42,910 bases of DNA from an uncultured delta proteobacterium (GTDB lineage: Bacteria; Myxococcota_A; Polyangia; Polyangiales; Polyangiaceae), in NCBI GenBank assembly GCA_903892415.1, contig CAITIQ010000368.1:1-42910 (forward strand), written 5' to 3'. How positions within the stretch are numbered: position 1 is the first letter of the stretch; each line of letters begins with the position of its first letter. The translations under genes and the position numbers were made by a program. A model generated the notes under the pieces. That model did not search any database and was not told where the DNA came from. It saw nothing but the letters and a program-made list of their open reading frames with translations. Of the stretch, positions 8,292 to 15,663 are shown piece after piece.

Positions 8292-9058
8292 GTTAGCCCC
8301 CGAACGCCGACCAAGGCGAAGCAGACCGCGAGGGCGAGCGAGATTGGAGTGAAGAGCCTGTCATCCCAACGTGCGAACGGCGTTGAGTAAACCCGCTTGG
8401 TCAGGCCGACGAGACGAAAGTCCCCGAGAGCACGAGCGCCAAAGACGAAGGCGCCGGCGAGGGCGAGCCAAGCCCAGTGCGCCGCTTCGGAGCGCGCTGC
8501 GAGCAACACGATCACGGCGGCGGCGGCGCAGGCGAGCGCAACCAACGCGGTGAGCCCACGCGGAGGTTGGAACGCGGGCCGACCTGCGAGCTCCGGAATG
8601 GCCACCGCACGGCCCCAGCGCAAGCCGAATTCCCAACCCAGGTGGAGCACCGCGATCGCCAGCAAAAGCAGCGCCGCGACGCCTGCCGCGACCGGGCCAA
8701 CCGGACCAAGCTGCGGTCCGAAAAGAGCTGCAGCACCGCCAACCGCAAACAGCGCCCAGGCGAAGTGACGTCCGCGCGAAATGGCGAGCGCCAACGCGCT
8801 CGACACGAGCAGCATCACCCCCACGGTCATCAACGCTGCGTCATCCGCGCGCGCAACCAGGTAAGCGACGGCTAGCCAGGTCACGCTCAGCAAGTGCCAG
8901 ACGAAGCGCAGCGTACGTTCGACGAAAGCTCGACCGAGCGGGGTGGAGCCCTTTGGTAGGGGCTGTTTGAACAGCGGCTGGAGCAGCCGCCTTTCCCCGA
9001 GCACGGAGTGAAGCAGGGCGGTGATGACGAGAATGGCCACACAGACGAGACGACTCAC
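8288..9058 (-). CDS. Multi-pass membrane protein with DUF3995 domain
   Basis: About 256 residues and at least seven hydrophobic helices. The C-terminus has the DUF3995 signature, GDFRLVGLTKRV followed by FARWDDRLFTPISLALA. The function of the family is unknown. I chose GTG 9058 because GGAGG lies five bases upstream; the in-frame ATG at 9070 would place the start inside an operator palindrome and lacks a ribosome-binding site. A clear promoter with flanking TetR-type operators lies directly upstream. Its stop overlaps the start of the DUF6463-like gene. Confidence 0.85.
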   Translation of the reverse strand: MSRLVCVAILVITALLHSVLGERRLLQPLFKQPLPKGSTPLGRAFVERTLRFVWHLLSVTWLAVAYLVARADDAALMTVGVMLLVSSALALAISRGRHFAWALFAVGGAAALFGPQLGPVGPVAAGVAALLLLAIAVLHLGWEFGLRWGRAVAIPELAGRPAFQPPRGLTALVALACAAAAVIVLLAARSEAAHWAWLALAGAFVFGARALGDFRLVGLTKRVYSTPFARWDDRLFTPISLALAVCFALVGVRGLT

Positions 9059-9068
9059 GGGAACCTCC

Positions 9069-9082
9069 ATACGCTTGCGTAT
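9069..9082. promoter_or_regulatory. TetR-type operator O1
   Basis: Perfect dyad ATACGcttgCGTAT, extendable by one more base pair on each side to 9068-9083. It matches O2 (ATACGgcacCGTAT) in arms and spacing. It begins just downstream of the -10 box of the membrane-protein promoter and covers its likely transcription start, so binding should block that promoter. Confidence 0.8.
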
Positions 9083-9085
9083 GGA

Positions 9086-9114
9086 TAGATAGAGCAGGCA
9101 TCGTGTGCTTTCAA
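9086..9114 (-). promoter_or_regulatory. Sigma70-type promoter of the DUF3995/DUF6463 pair
   Basis: On the minus strand: -35 TTGAAA (9109-9114), a 17-bp spacer, then -10 TATCTA (9086-9091). Spacing is ideal, and the promoter sits between two copies of the same palindromic operator. The downstream gene has a GGAGG ribosome-binding site. Confidence 0.7.
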
Positions 9115-9127
9115 TACGGCACCGTAT
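9114..9127. promoter_or_regulatory. TetR-type operator O2
   Basis: Perfect dyad ATACGgcacCGTAT, 45 bp from O1 centre to centre. It abuts the -35 box of the minus-strand promoter and overlaps the ATG of the tetR-like gene (9126), so it could serve both repression of the target and autoregulation. Confidence 0.8.
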
Positions 9128-9767
9128 GGAACGACGCACTCGCTCAAAAATCCCGGCCAAACCCAGCGTTGCCCTCGGCCCCGAGGCGTGGCTCAGAGCA
9201 GCCTGGGAGGCGCTGGCACGCGGCGGCGTAGAGGGCGTCCGGGTCGAGCCGCTAGCGGCCCAGCTAGGCGTGACCAAAGGCAGCTTCTATTGGCACTTCC
9301 GCGATCGGGCGGCGCTGCTCGATGCGCTGCTTTCAGACTGGGAACGGCATGCCACTCAAGCGGTCATCGATTTCGTCGATGCGTCCTCCGCAGCGCCGCG
9401 CGCGCGCCTGGCCGAGCTCTTGCGCGTAACGACGATGGCCTCCGAGGCTCCCGACGTTGAACACGCCATCCGCGCCTGGGGTACGCACGATGCGGGCGCT
9501 GGGGCGCGACTAGCGCGCATCGACCAGCAGCGGGAGAAGTACGTCGAGGAGCTGCTGGTGGCCGCAGGCGTTTCGCGAAGCAAGGCCGAGCACCGTGCCC
9601 GCGCGCTCTACCTCACGCTGATCGGGGAGTACGCGCGGGTCGCTCACGGCGGAGCCCCGACCGGCCAGGCCGTATGGGCCGAGCTGCTCGAACGCATGTT
9701 GGCCGACGTGCCGAAAGAGCCCACGGGCCGAAAAAGCCCGCGCGCTCCGTCGCCCAAGCGGCGATGA
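9126..9767 (+). CDS. TetR/AcrR-family transcriptional repressor
   Basis: 213 residues. The N-terminal DNA-binding domain includes AWLRAAWEALARGGVEGVRV and the helix-turn-helix segment LAAQLGVTKGSFYWHFRDRA at about residues 43-62, a textbook TetR signature. The C-terminal helical domain, expected to bind a ligand and dimerise, does not reveal the ligand. I chose ATG 9126 over an in-frame GTG at 9105. No Shine-Dalgarno sequence precedes it and O2 overlaps the start codon, so the message may be leaderless. The expected targets are the divergent DUF3995/DUF6463 genes and itself. Confidence 0.93.
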   Translation: MERRTRSKIPAKPSVALGPEAWLRAAWEALARGGVEGVRVEPLAAQLGVTKGSFYWHFRDRAALLDALLSDWERHATQAVIDFVDASSAAPRARLAELLRVTTMASEAPDVEHAIRAWGTHDAGAGARLARIDQQREKYVEELLVAAGVSRSKAEHRARALYLTLIGEYARVAHGGAPTGQAVWAELLERMLADVPKEPTGRKSPRAPSPKRR

Positions 9768-9772
9768 AGCAG

Positions 9773-10387
9773 TCACTCAAGCTGGGCTTTAAACGTGGTG
9801 TCCTCAGCGAGGAGCAGGTAGCCAGCGGCGCTAAAACCTCCGCCCTGCGTGAACTCCGAGAGAACGCCGTCGCCGTCGAGATCTCCACGAACGGTTACGA
9901 CAAAGCCGTCGGCCTTGCGGGTGTAGGTGTATTGGTAGTACTGGCGCGCCGGCAGCGAGATCCGGAGGCAGGCAAACGCATCCCGATCTTGGGGCGTCGG
10001 TTGATAGTGGCGGCCTCGCGGAACCTCAGCTGGGACCGGCCCCACCGATTCACACAGCGTCCCATCGCGCTCGTACGCAGAGATCGCGCCGGCCCCCAAT
10101 CTAGCCAGCATTTCTCTCGCCTCGGCGGACCGCTGCTTCGCCCAAGCGGTCGAAAGCCAGTGGCTCCCCCACACATTCAACAGGGTCAACGCCGCTACAG
10201 CACCCATAGCCCCTAGTCCCCAAGCCAAATCGTCCCGCCAGTCGTTCGGCGGTTGTGAGGCTGGGGCTTTGCGGTAGGGCGTTCCAGCGAGGTTGGATGC
10301 AGCGAACAGAATGACGTGCCTTCCTTCCGCTTGCGAAGAGCGGACGCGTTCAGACCAAGGATGAAACCACAGCCTCGCGCCCGCCAC
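9773..10387 (-). CDS. Membrane-anchored pilin-like protein
   Basis: Up to 204 residues. A hydrophobic helix (about 54-74) is followed by a domain resembling the globular part of type IV pilin-like proteins common in Myxococcota: a helix with AYERDGTLC, PVPAEVPRGRHYQP, CLRISLPARQYYQYTY, then GDLDGDG (168-174). Two cysteines (112 and 140) could form the usual disulfide. The N-terminus lacks the prepilin cleavage site (G followed by F/M-T-x-x-E), so it is either an anchored passenger domain or mis-started. The start used is GTG 10387, with low certainty. It is convergent with the tetR-like gene, 5 bp apart. Confidence 0.7.
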   Translation of the reverse strand: MAGARLWFHPWSERVRSSQAEGRHVILFAASNLAGTPYRKAPASQPPNDWRDDLAWGLGAMGAVAALTLLNVWGSHWLSTAWAKQRSAEAREMLARLGAGAISAYERDGTLCESVGPVPAEVPRGRHYQPTPQDRDAFACLRISLPARQYYQYTYTRKADGFVVTVRGDLDGDGVLSEFTQGGGFSAAGYLLLAEDTTFKAQLE

Positions 10388-10527
10388 CGCAGAACGCGGC
10401 GTCCGCCGAGTCGAAACCGTCGCTAGACCCCTAAAGATAGCGCTTTAAACGTACTCGTCGCGCTGGCTCGCTCCGTGCTCTGAGCCGCCCATGCTGTTAC
10501 TCTCTCGAGGTGGACAGGAGGTCTCCC

Positions 10528-11262
10528 GTGATCAACCCCGCACAGCCAACCAGCGCTGCCCTGGCCTTCGCAGGCGTGACCTACAAACGCGCTCCGCGTC
10601 CGCTACATTTTCGGGAGTTCCTCAAAGTGCCTGAGTCCCGACGGCATATGGCGATGCGCACGCTTCTCTATCAGGTGCTCTCGCGCGCCTTCGGAGACCG
10701 AGCAGCGGTCGGCTCCGACCAATTCGTCTACTTTCGCGGCGACGATCCGCGGCGCTGTCTCGCTCCCGACGCCTTCGTTCGGCTCGGCGCAACCAACGAG
10801 AACTTCGCGACCTGGAAGACGTGGGAGCGAGGAGCGCCGGACCTCGCGGTCGAGATCGTTAGCCAGGTCAATCGCCGCAACGATCTCAAGCTTCAGGAGT
10901 ACGCCGAGCTCGGCGTGCGCGAGCTCATCTGGTTCGATCAAGAAGCGGAAGTCGGCGCTCGGCTCCGCGTCTGGGATCGGCACGAGGGGGATCTAGTCGA
11001 GCGGGTGATCGAAGAAGACCGAACCCCGTCGATCGTGCTCGGTGGCACCTGGTTCATCGGGCCGAGTCCAATAGATCCCGTATCGCTACGGCTCTTGGAC
11101 GCGGGCGGGCAGCTGCTGCTATCAAGCGAGGAATACGAAGCGATGGCTCGCGAAGACGCGGCAAGGGCTCGCGAAGACGAAGCGAAGGCTCGCGAGCGTG
11201 CCGCGCAGGCTCTCAAGCGCGTCGCTGAACTCGAAGCGGAGCTCGCGCGCGCCCGCCAATAG
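10528..11262 (+). CDS. Uma2-family (DUF820) endonuclease-like protein
   Basis: 244 residues from GTG 10528, which is preceded by AGGAGGT at ideal spacing (an upstream in-frame GTG at 10510 lacks one). The fold is the PD-(D/E)XK type seen in Uma2 proteins: PD at 80-81, the ExV strand DLAVEIVS at 105-112, then NDLKLQEYAELGVRELIWF at 118-136. The usual lysine-containing motif is reduced to DLKLQEY. The C-terminus (about 205-244) is a charged Ala/Arg/Glu coiled coil. The family is widespread and often multi-copy; its physiological role is unsettled. It appears to be a single-gene unit. Confidence 0.88.
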   Translation: MINPAQPTSAALAFAGVTYKRAPRPLHFREFLKVPESRRHMAMRTLLYQVLSRAFGDRAAVGSDQFVYFRGDDPRRCLAPDAFVRLGATNENFATWKTWERGAPDLAVEIVSQVNRRNDLKLQEYAELGVRELIWFDQEAEVGARLRVWDRHEGDLVERVIEEDRTPSIVLGGTWFIGPSPIDPVSLRLLDAGGQLLLSSEEYEAMAREDAARAREDEAKARERAAQALKRVAELEAELARARQ

Positions 11263-11298
11263 GCGCTCAGAACCCCCAGCGAATGCCCTGGACGCTAA

Positions 11299-11601
11299 TC
11301 AAAGCGGCAAAGTTAGCGGCGGCGGCTCGCTTAGCGCCTTGGTAATCGGAATCCGACGCAACGCCGAGCCGTCTTCGTCCGCGAGGTAGAGCGCCGCCTC
11401 ACTCGGCGAACGCATCAACGCCTGGCCCTCGCGCACGCTATAGGTCTGCGGCGCGCTGACCGCGGGCGCCGCACTCGAAGCAGCGCCAAGTGTGCTCGCC
11501 GCGGCCGAGGCCGGAGCAGCGGATGAGGCGCCGTCACTTGCCTGGTCGCTCGAGGTGCAACCAGCGAACACAAGCAGCGCGCTGATGAGGCTCATACGCA
11601 T
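11299..11601 (-). CDS. Small lipoprotein of unknown function
   Basis: 100 residues from ATG 11601. The signal peptide MRMSLISALLVFAGC has a good lipobox (VFAGC), and the mature part starts with a Ser/Ala-rich linker of about 40 residues typical of outer-envelope lipoproteins. The short C-terminal domain (AALYLADEDGSALRRIPI) looks like a small beta unit. The frame is open upstream to 11679, but those residues run into the promoter region of the divergent hydroxylase gene. No function can be assigned. Confidence 0.75.
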   Translation of the reverse strand: MRMSLISALLVFAGCTSSDQASDGASSAAPASAAASTLGAASSAAPAVSAPQTYSVREGQALMRSPSEAALYLADEDGSALRRIPITKALSEPPPLTLPL

Positions 11602-11627
11602 GGCGCGCAGACCACACGGGTCCCAGC

Positions 11628-11663
11628 TTGACTTTAATGGTGCACGCGTGCACATATATGCAC
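11628..11663 (+). promoter_or_regulatory. Promoter and dyads upstream of the hydroxylase-arsR pair
   Basis: TTGACT (11628-11633) is a good -35. A CATATA-like -10 lies 19 bp downstream (11653-11658), placing the transcript start at or next to ATG 11664. Inside the spacer is the perfect 14-bp palindrome GTGCACGCGTGCAC (11640-11653), overlapped by a second dyad, GTGCA-N6-TGCAC (11648-11663, allowing for shared bases). Such placement suits repression by the ArsR protein encoded two genes downstream; that link is inferred. Confidence 0.6.
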
Positions 11664-12566
11664 ATGAAAAAGAACACACGGCTATCGCCGCTTATATTCC
11701 CGCTACTCCTGATTGCTCCCGCCCTGGTCGTGGCTGCGTTGCCAGCGCTCGGCGTGGCGCCGGCGCTCGCCATGACCCTCGCCGTCCTCGCACTGATTGC
11801 GGCAACCACCTTGCTCGAGCGGGCTCGGCCGTTCAACGCGCAATGGCTCACACAGCCCGCCAGCGAGACCCGTACCGACCTCGCGTACATCGCGCTGGCC
11901 TCGCTGCCGGATCGGCTGACGCGAATCGTAATTGAGGCTGGGGTGATCATGCTGCTGGCGTGGTCGTCGCTTCAGCAACCGGCGCGCCCTGCCATCGAAA
12001 GCATCGGACTCGCGCTGCTAGCGTTTGTGCTCGCGGACCTCGGCAAGTACGCAATCCATCGGGCCTCCCACCATTGGCCGTGGCTATGGCGGTTTCACCT
12101 AGCGCATCACCAACCGGACCGGCTGACGGCGCTCAACGCGTTGAGACTGCACCCGGTCAACCTGGCTTACAACGCAGCGATCGACACTTTGCCGCTCGTG
12201 CTCTTGGGTGTAGCGCCGCAGTGGGCAGCGGTGATGGCAACGGTGCGAGCCACCGTGGGAGTCTTGCAACACGCCAACGTCGAGCTCGAGACGGGTCGTC
12301 AGTGGCTCGTCAACGCCCCGAGCTATCACCGTACCCACCACGACGTTGACGTGCGTGAGGCGAACCACAATTTTGCTTCGACGTTGCTCGTTTGGGACCG
12401 GCTGTTCGGCACGCTGCACCGGGCGCCTGCGCCGGAGCGGGTTGGCGTAGCAAGCGGCAGCCATCGCCTGCCGGAAGGCTATCTCGGTCAGACGCTCTAC
12501 CCGTGGTGCGGCGAGCGGCTCGCTACGAGCTGCACGTTGGCGCGCTTTCGTTGGCTGGTACGTTGA
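11664..12566 (+). CDS. Sterol desaturase / fatty acid hydroxylase family protein
   Basis: 300 residues, membrane-embedded, with the histidine boxes of the di-iron hydroxylase superfamily: HRASHH (132-137), HLAHH (145-149), and a C-terminal YHRTHHD after a transmembrane stretch. The family inserts oxygen or double bonds into lipids, carotenoids or sterols; the substrate cannot be read from the sequence. ATG 11664 (MKKNTRLSPLIF) gives a sensible first membrane segment and sits at the predicted transcript start, suggesting a leaderless message. It is followed after 30 bp by an arsR-like gene in the same direction. Confidence 0.9.
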   Translation: MKKNTRLSPLIFPLLLIAPALVVAALPALGVAPALAMTLAVLALIAATTLLERARPFNAQWLTQPASETRTDLAYIALASLPDRLTRIVIEAGVIMLLAWSSLQQPARPAIESIGLALLAFVLADLGKYAIHRASHHWPWLWRFHLAHHQPDRLTALNALRLHPVNLAYNAAIDTLPLVLLGVAPQWAAVMATVRATVGVLQHANVELETGRQWLVNAPSYHRTHHDVDVREANHNFASTLLVWDRLFGTLHRAPAPERVGVASGSHRLPEGYLGQTLYPWCGERLATSCTLARFRWLVR

Positions 12567-12596
12567 CGTGCGCCAGCGCCCCGATAGGGTAACGAG

Positions 12597-12968
12597 GTGA
12601 GCACCCGCGAAACTGCTGCCGCCGCATGCCTCGAGGCCATCGATGGAGCGTTCTTCCGTGCGCTGGCCGAGCCAGCTCGCGTCGCCATTCTGCGCACGCT
12701 CATCCTGCAAGGCCGTTGTGACGTCGGAACCGTTGCCAGCCACGCACCGCATGACCGCTCGGTGACCACTCGCCACTTGCGCGTGCTCGAGGCCGCGGGC
12801 CTCGTGCGCTCAACGCGCGAGGGTCGGCATACCTTCTACGAGCTCGACGGCGCTGGAGCGCTGGCCCAGCTCGAGGGCTTGGTCGCGATGTTCAAAGCGC
12901 TCGCTCCAGCGTGCTGCCCACCGCAGCCCGAGGCGCGCCGAAAACTTACGTTACGCAACGTTAGATAG
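12597..12968 (+). CDS. ArsR-family winged-helix regulator
   Basis: 123 residues. FFRALAEPARVAILRTLI at about 19-36, VASHAPHDRSVTTRHLRVLEAAGLV at about 46-70 and the wing REGRHTFYEL form a canonical ArsR/SmtB DNA-binding domain. The usual alpha3 metal-binding ELCVCDL motif is absent. A CC pair near the C-terminus (ACCPPQ) could bind metal or thiol ligands, but this is conjecture. It starts at GTG 12597 with AGGGTAACGAG upstream. The preceding gene is a lipid hydroxylase-family enzyme, so it likely regulates that operon rather than arsenic resistance. Confidence 0.9.
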   Translation: MSTRETAAAACLEAIDGAFFRALAEPARVAILRTLILQGRCDVGTVASHAPHDRSVTTRHLRVLEAAGLVRSTREGRHTFYELDGAGALAQLEGLVAMFKALAPACCPPQPEARRKLTLRNVR

Positions 12969-12975
12969 TGCTATC
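12948..12975. repeat. Two adjacent short palindromes at the end of arsR
   Basis: ACGTTacgcAACGT (12948-12961) is followed by GATAGTGCTATC (12964-12975). They span the stop codon of the arsR-like gene and the beginning of the next frame. They could be an operator for the next gene or form a small RNA structure; no T-tract follows. Confidence 0.4.
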
Positions 12976-12985
12976 GTGCGTGGCC

Positions 12986-13414
12986 GTGACGTCGAGATTT
13001 CTCGTCGAGCGAAATGTGGGTCGCCTGGTCGAAGCTCGAATCTGGCGGCTGAATACGGCGGAGGACGCAGATGATTACGCTGCAGCAGTGATCGCCGCGG
13101 CCGCAGCCGGCGAGGGTAAACCCGTGCTCTGCGCCGACCACCGCGCGGCCAACATTTACCCGCCTGTTGTCGCCGGCCGCCTAGCCCTTGCCTTTCTACC
13201 GAACAACAACCGCTTCGAACGCATTGCCATCGTGGCGCTGCGGGAAAATGCGCTGCTACTGATGCAGTTGCAACGTCTCACCAGAGAGGCAGGGACCGCC
13301 CAGCGAAGGGTTTGCTTGGAGCCCAGCGAGGCGATCGATCACCTGAAGTCAGGGTTGAACGCGGACGAGTTGTCACGCGCAATGTCCTTCCTCACGCCAC
13401 CGGCTCAGCCTTAG
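12986..13414 (+). CDS. Hypothetical small protein, possibly STAS/SpoIIAA-like
   Basis: About 142 residues from GTG 12986 (in-frame GTGs also at 12968 and 12980, none with a good ribosome-binding site). It is a soluble alpha/beta pattern: RLVEARIWRLNTAED (strand), DYAAAVIAAAAAG (helix), KPVLCADHRA (strand), a helix, IAIVALREN (strand), then helices. This resembles the small STAS/SpoIIAA-like domains often annotated in myxobacteria, but no diagnostic motif proves it. It begins 17 bp after the arsR stop and may be read from the same transcript. Confidence 0.65.
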   Translation: MTSRFLVERNVGRLVEARIWRLNTAEDADDYAAAVIAAAAAGEGKPVLCADHRAANIYPPVVAGRLALAFLPNNNRFERIAIVALRENALLLMQLQRLTREAGTAQRRVCLEPSEAIDHLKSGLNADELSRAMSFLTPPAQP

Positions 13415-13564
13415 AGCCACAAAAGCGCAAGGGACGACCCTACGGTCCGCCCCTTTGCACAGACGTAACGAACCCAGGCAAATCACTTCGCTGGCTCGCC
13501 CTCTGCCGGGGTCCGACGCAGCAGCGCAGAAAAAGCAACAGCATCGCGTTACACTGCGCCGCCT

Positions 13565-14521
13565 ATGACATTCCGAATGGGCTATTGGGACTGCCCGTCG
13601 TGCAACAAGAAGGGCAACCTCGGTCCCCACGCGCAGTGCGCGCAATGTGGTCGACCGCGTGGGCCGAACATCCCCTTCTACACCGACGATTCCGCGCCCG
13701 TGATCGAAGATCCGGAGATGATCGCGCGGGCTCGCGCGGGAGCGGATTGGAAGTGCAAGTACTGCGGGACCGATAACCGCGCCGGTCACATCAACTGTGA
13801 CAACTGCGGCGCCGGCCCTGACGGCAGCATCCAGCGTAAGGAGAACTTCATCCCTGCGGGGCCGCCCCCCAAGCCCGGCATGTCCGGTGCGAAGATCCTC
13901 GCCATCGTTGGCGGGGTGATCGCCGTCCTCGGCCTGCTGATCTACTTCGCCTTCATTCGAACCAAGCCGGTCGAGGTGAAGGTCACCGAGATCGCCTGGG
14001 TCAAAAGCCGCGAGGTGCTCAAAGACGAGATGGTCGAACGCTCCGATTGGAAGGACAGCGTTCCGGCCGGCGCGAGCGAGATCCGCAGCGAGACCCGCCA
14101 GCGCGAAAAGACCGTCCAAGACGGCACCAAGAAGGTCAAGACCGGCAAGAAAGACCTCGGCAACGGCATGTTCGAGGACGTCTACAAAGAAGAGCCGAAC
14201 ATGGTGAAGAAGCAGGTGAACGACACCTGGGTCACCTTTAGGGTCAAAGAGACGCGCACCTTGCGCACCGCCAAGAATGAAACCACCGACGGCAGCGAGC
14301 CCGAGGATCCCAAGGGCAAAGGCAAGAAGCTCGACGGCGATGAACGCTGGGGTGACCTCAAGAACGTCGCGCAGCTCTCACTCAAAGGCAACGGCAAGAC
14401 CTACAGCTACGAGATCGACGCAAGCGAAGATTCGAGCGCTATCTCACGCTTCAAGAAGGGGGAATCGTACATCGCCGAAATCAACGGTATGGGCTCGGTC
14501 GTGCGTCTGCGCGGCCCATGA
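13565..14521 (+). CDS. Double zinc-ribbon single-pass membrane protein
   Basis: 318 residues. Two N-terminal zinc ribbons of the RanBP2-like type are visible: YWDCPSC...CAQC (C10, C13, C25, C28) and WKCKYC...CDNC (C64, C67, C78, C81). A transmembrane helix follows (about 109-130), then an exported domain with EIAWVKSREV, a charged Lys-rich middle, and a C-terminal YSYEIDASED...GMGSVVRL. The ribbons face the cytoplasm and probably bind a protein or nucleic-acid partner. The architecture parallels the anchored protein at 7053-7823. Its stop overlaps the next start (ATGA at 14518-14521), so it is coupled to a flippase-like gene. Confidence 0.85.
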   Translation: MTFRMGYWDCPSCNKKGNLGPHAQCAQCGRPRGPNIPFYTDDSAPVIEDPEMIARARAGADWKCKYCGTDNRAGHINCDNCGAGPDGSIQRKENFIPAGPPPKPGMSGAKILAIVGGVIAVLGLLIYFAFIRTKPVEVKVTEIAWVKSREVLKDEMVERSDWKDSVPAGASEIRSETRQREKTVQDGTKKVKTGKKDLGNGMFEDVYKEEPNMVKKQVNDTWVTFRVKETRTLRTAKNETTDGSEPEDPKGKGKKLDGDERWGDLKNVAQLSLKGNGKTYSYEIDASEDSSAISRFKKGESYIAEINGMGSVVRLRGP

Positions 14522-15597
14522 AAAGCGCGCCTCCGGCGAAGCTCGCGGAGGGTACGCACAAGCCGCGCCTGAGCGAGCGCACGAGCGTTCGGGTCGGCTT
14601 CGCGCTGGTTGGACTCGCGATCTTTGCCTATACGCTGCGCGACTTCGATCGCGCGGCGTTCTTGCAATTGCTCGCGCAGAAGGGCTGGCTTCTGGCCCTG
14701 GTGCTGCTGCCGCACGCGGTGGGCTCGCTGCTCCATACCGGCGGTTTTCTGGCTCTACTTCGCGGGCAGAACGTTCGACCAGCTTGGTGGCGGGTGCACC
14801 TGATCGTGCTCTCCTCGGAGGCTGCGCGGCTTGCGCTGCCGGCAGGCATCGTGGTCAGTGAGTCGGTCACGGGCTTCGGCTTGACGGGGTCTTTGGGGCT
14901 GCGTTGGAGCGAGGCGCTAGCGACGCTGGCGGTGAAGAAGGCTTGGCATCTCACGGCGCACGCCGCTTGGATGTTGCTCTTGCTCGTGCTCGGCTGGTCG
15001 CAACTCGCAGCGTTGGGCGCTGGATTTTCCCAACGCTGGCTACCCCACGCGGCCGCTTTGGCAGTGACGGCGACCTTGGTCGGATCGGGCGTAGGCACCT
15101 TGCTGCTCTTAAGCTCGCCTCGCGCCGCGCGCCTCACCACCAAGCTCTCAGCCAAGATCCCTTGGCCCGCCGTCGCCGCTTGGGCCGCGCGGCGCGTGAG
15201 CGAGCAGCGGAGCGAGCAAACCCTGCGCTTGCCGGGCTCGGCCCAATTGGGCGCAGCGCTTTTTTTTGGCCTGCAATGGGGAGCGCTCGTGCTCGAGACC
15301 TTCATCATCTTGCGCTTGCTCGGCATTCCCATCCTCTTCACCGAGGCGCTGGTGGTGGAGATGGGCGTGGTCATGATCCGAGCCTTGGCCTTTGCCATCC
15401 CCGGTCAGGTGGGCGTGCAAGACGCTGGCTATGTCGGGATCTTGAGCTCGCTGGGCATCGCCGGCGCCGACACTCTGGCCTTGCCCTTTGTGTTGGTGCG
15501 TCGAGCGAAAGAGGCCTGCTTTATTTTGCTCGGCTTTCTGCTTAGCACGCTGGCAAGTCCAGCGAAGGACCAGCCGCCGCGGTCTGAACAGAGCTAG
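14518..15597 (+). CDS. Flippase-like membrane protein (LPG synthase TM / HpnL type)
   Basis: 359 residues with about eight transmembrane helices and the features of the lysylphosphatidylglycerol synthase TM / UPF0104 family: an N-terminal VRVGFALVGLAIFAYTLRDFD, a central EAARLALPAG segment, and a C-terminal MIRALAFAIPGQVGVQDAGY followed by ALPFVLVRRAKE. Members move or bind lipids (MprF flippase half, hopanoid-associated HpnL). The partner here is probably the MMPL transporter that starts 66 bp downstream. It is translationally coupled to the zinc-ribbon gene upstream. The substrate is unknown. Confidence 0.87.
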   Translation: MKSAPPAKLAEGTHKPRLSERTSVRVGFALVGLAIFAYTLRDFDRAAFLQLLAQKGWLLALVLLPHAVGSLLHTGGFLALLRGQNVRPAWWRVHLIVLSSEAARLALPAGIVVSESVTGFGLTGSLGLRWSEALATLAVKKAWHLTAHAAWMLLLLVLGWSQLAALGAGFSQRWLPHAAALAVTATLVGSGVGTLLLLSSPRAARLTTKLSAKIPWPAVAAWAARRVSEQRSEQTLRLPGSAQLGAALFFGLQWGALVLETFIILRLLGIPILFTEALVVEMGVVMIRALAFAIPGQVGVQDAGYVGILSSLGIAGADTLALPFVLVRRAKEACFILLGFLLSTLASPAKDQPPRSEQS

Positions 15598-15663
15598 TCG
15601 GCACGAAACTGGCCCGGGTTTGTTGGGCCGCCCGCTCGGGAACCGTGTAAGCGTGGCCTCGAC

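Noticed and set aside
12597..12968. Arsenic resistance regulator
   Set aside because: No arsenate reductase or efflux gene is nearby and the alpha3 metal motif is missing; only the ArsR family can be claimed.
13427..13458. Hairpin GCAAGGG...CCCTTTGC as a terminator
   Set aside because: The stem has an internal mismatch loop and no T-tract; too weak to list as a terminator.
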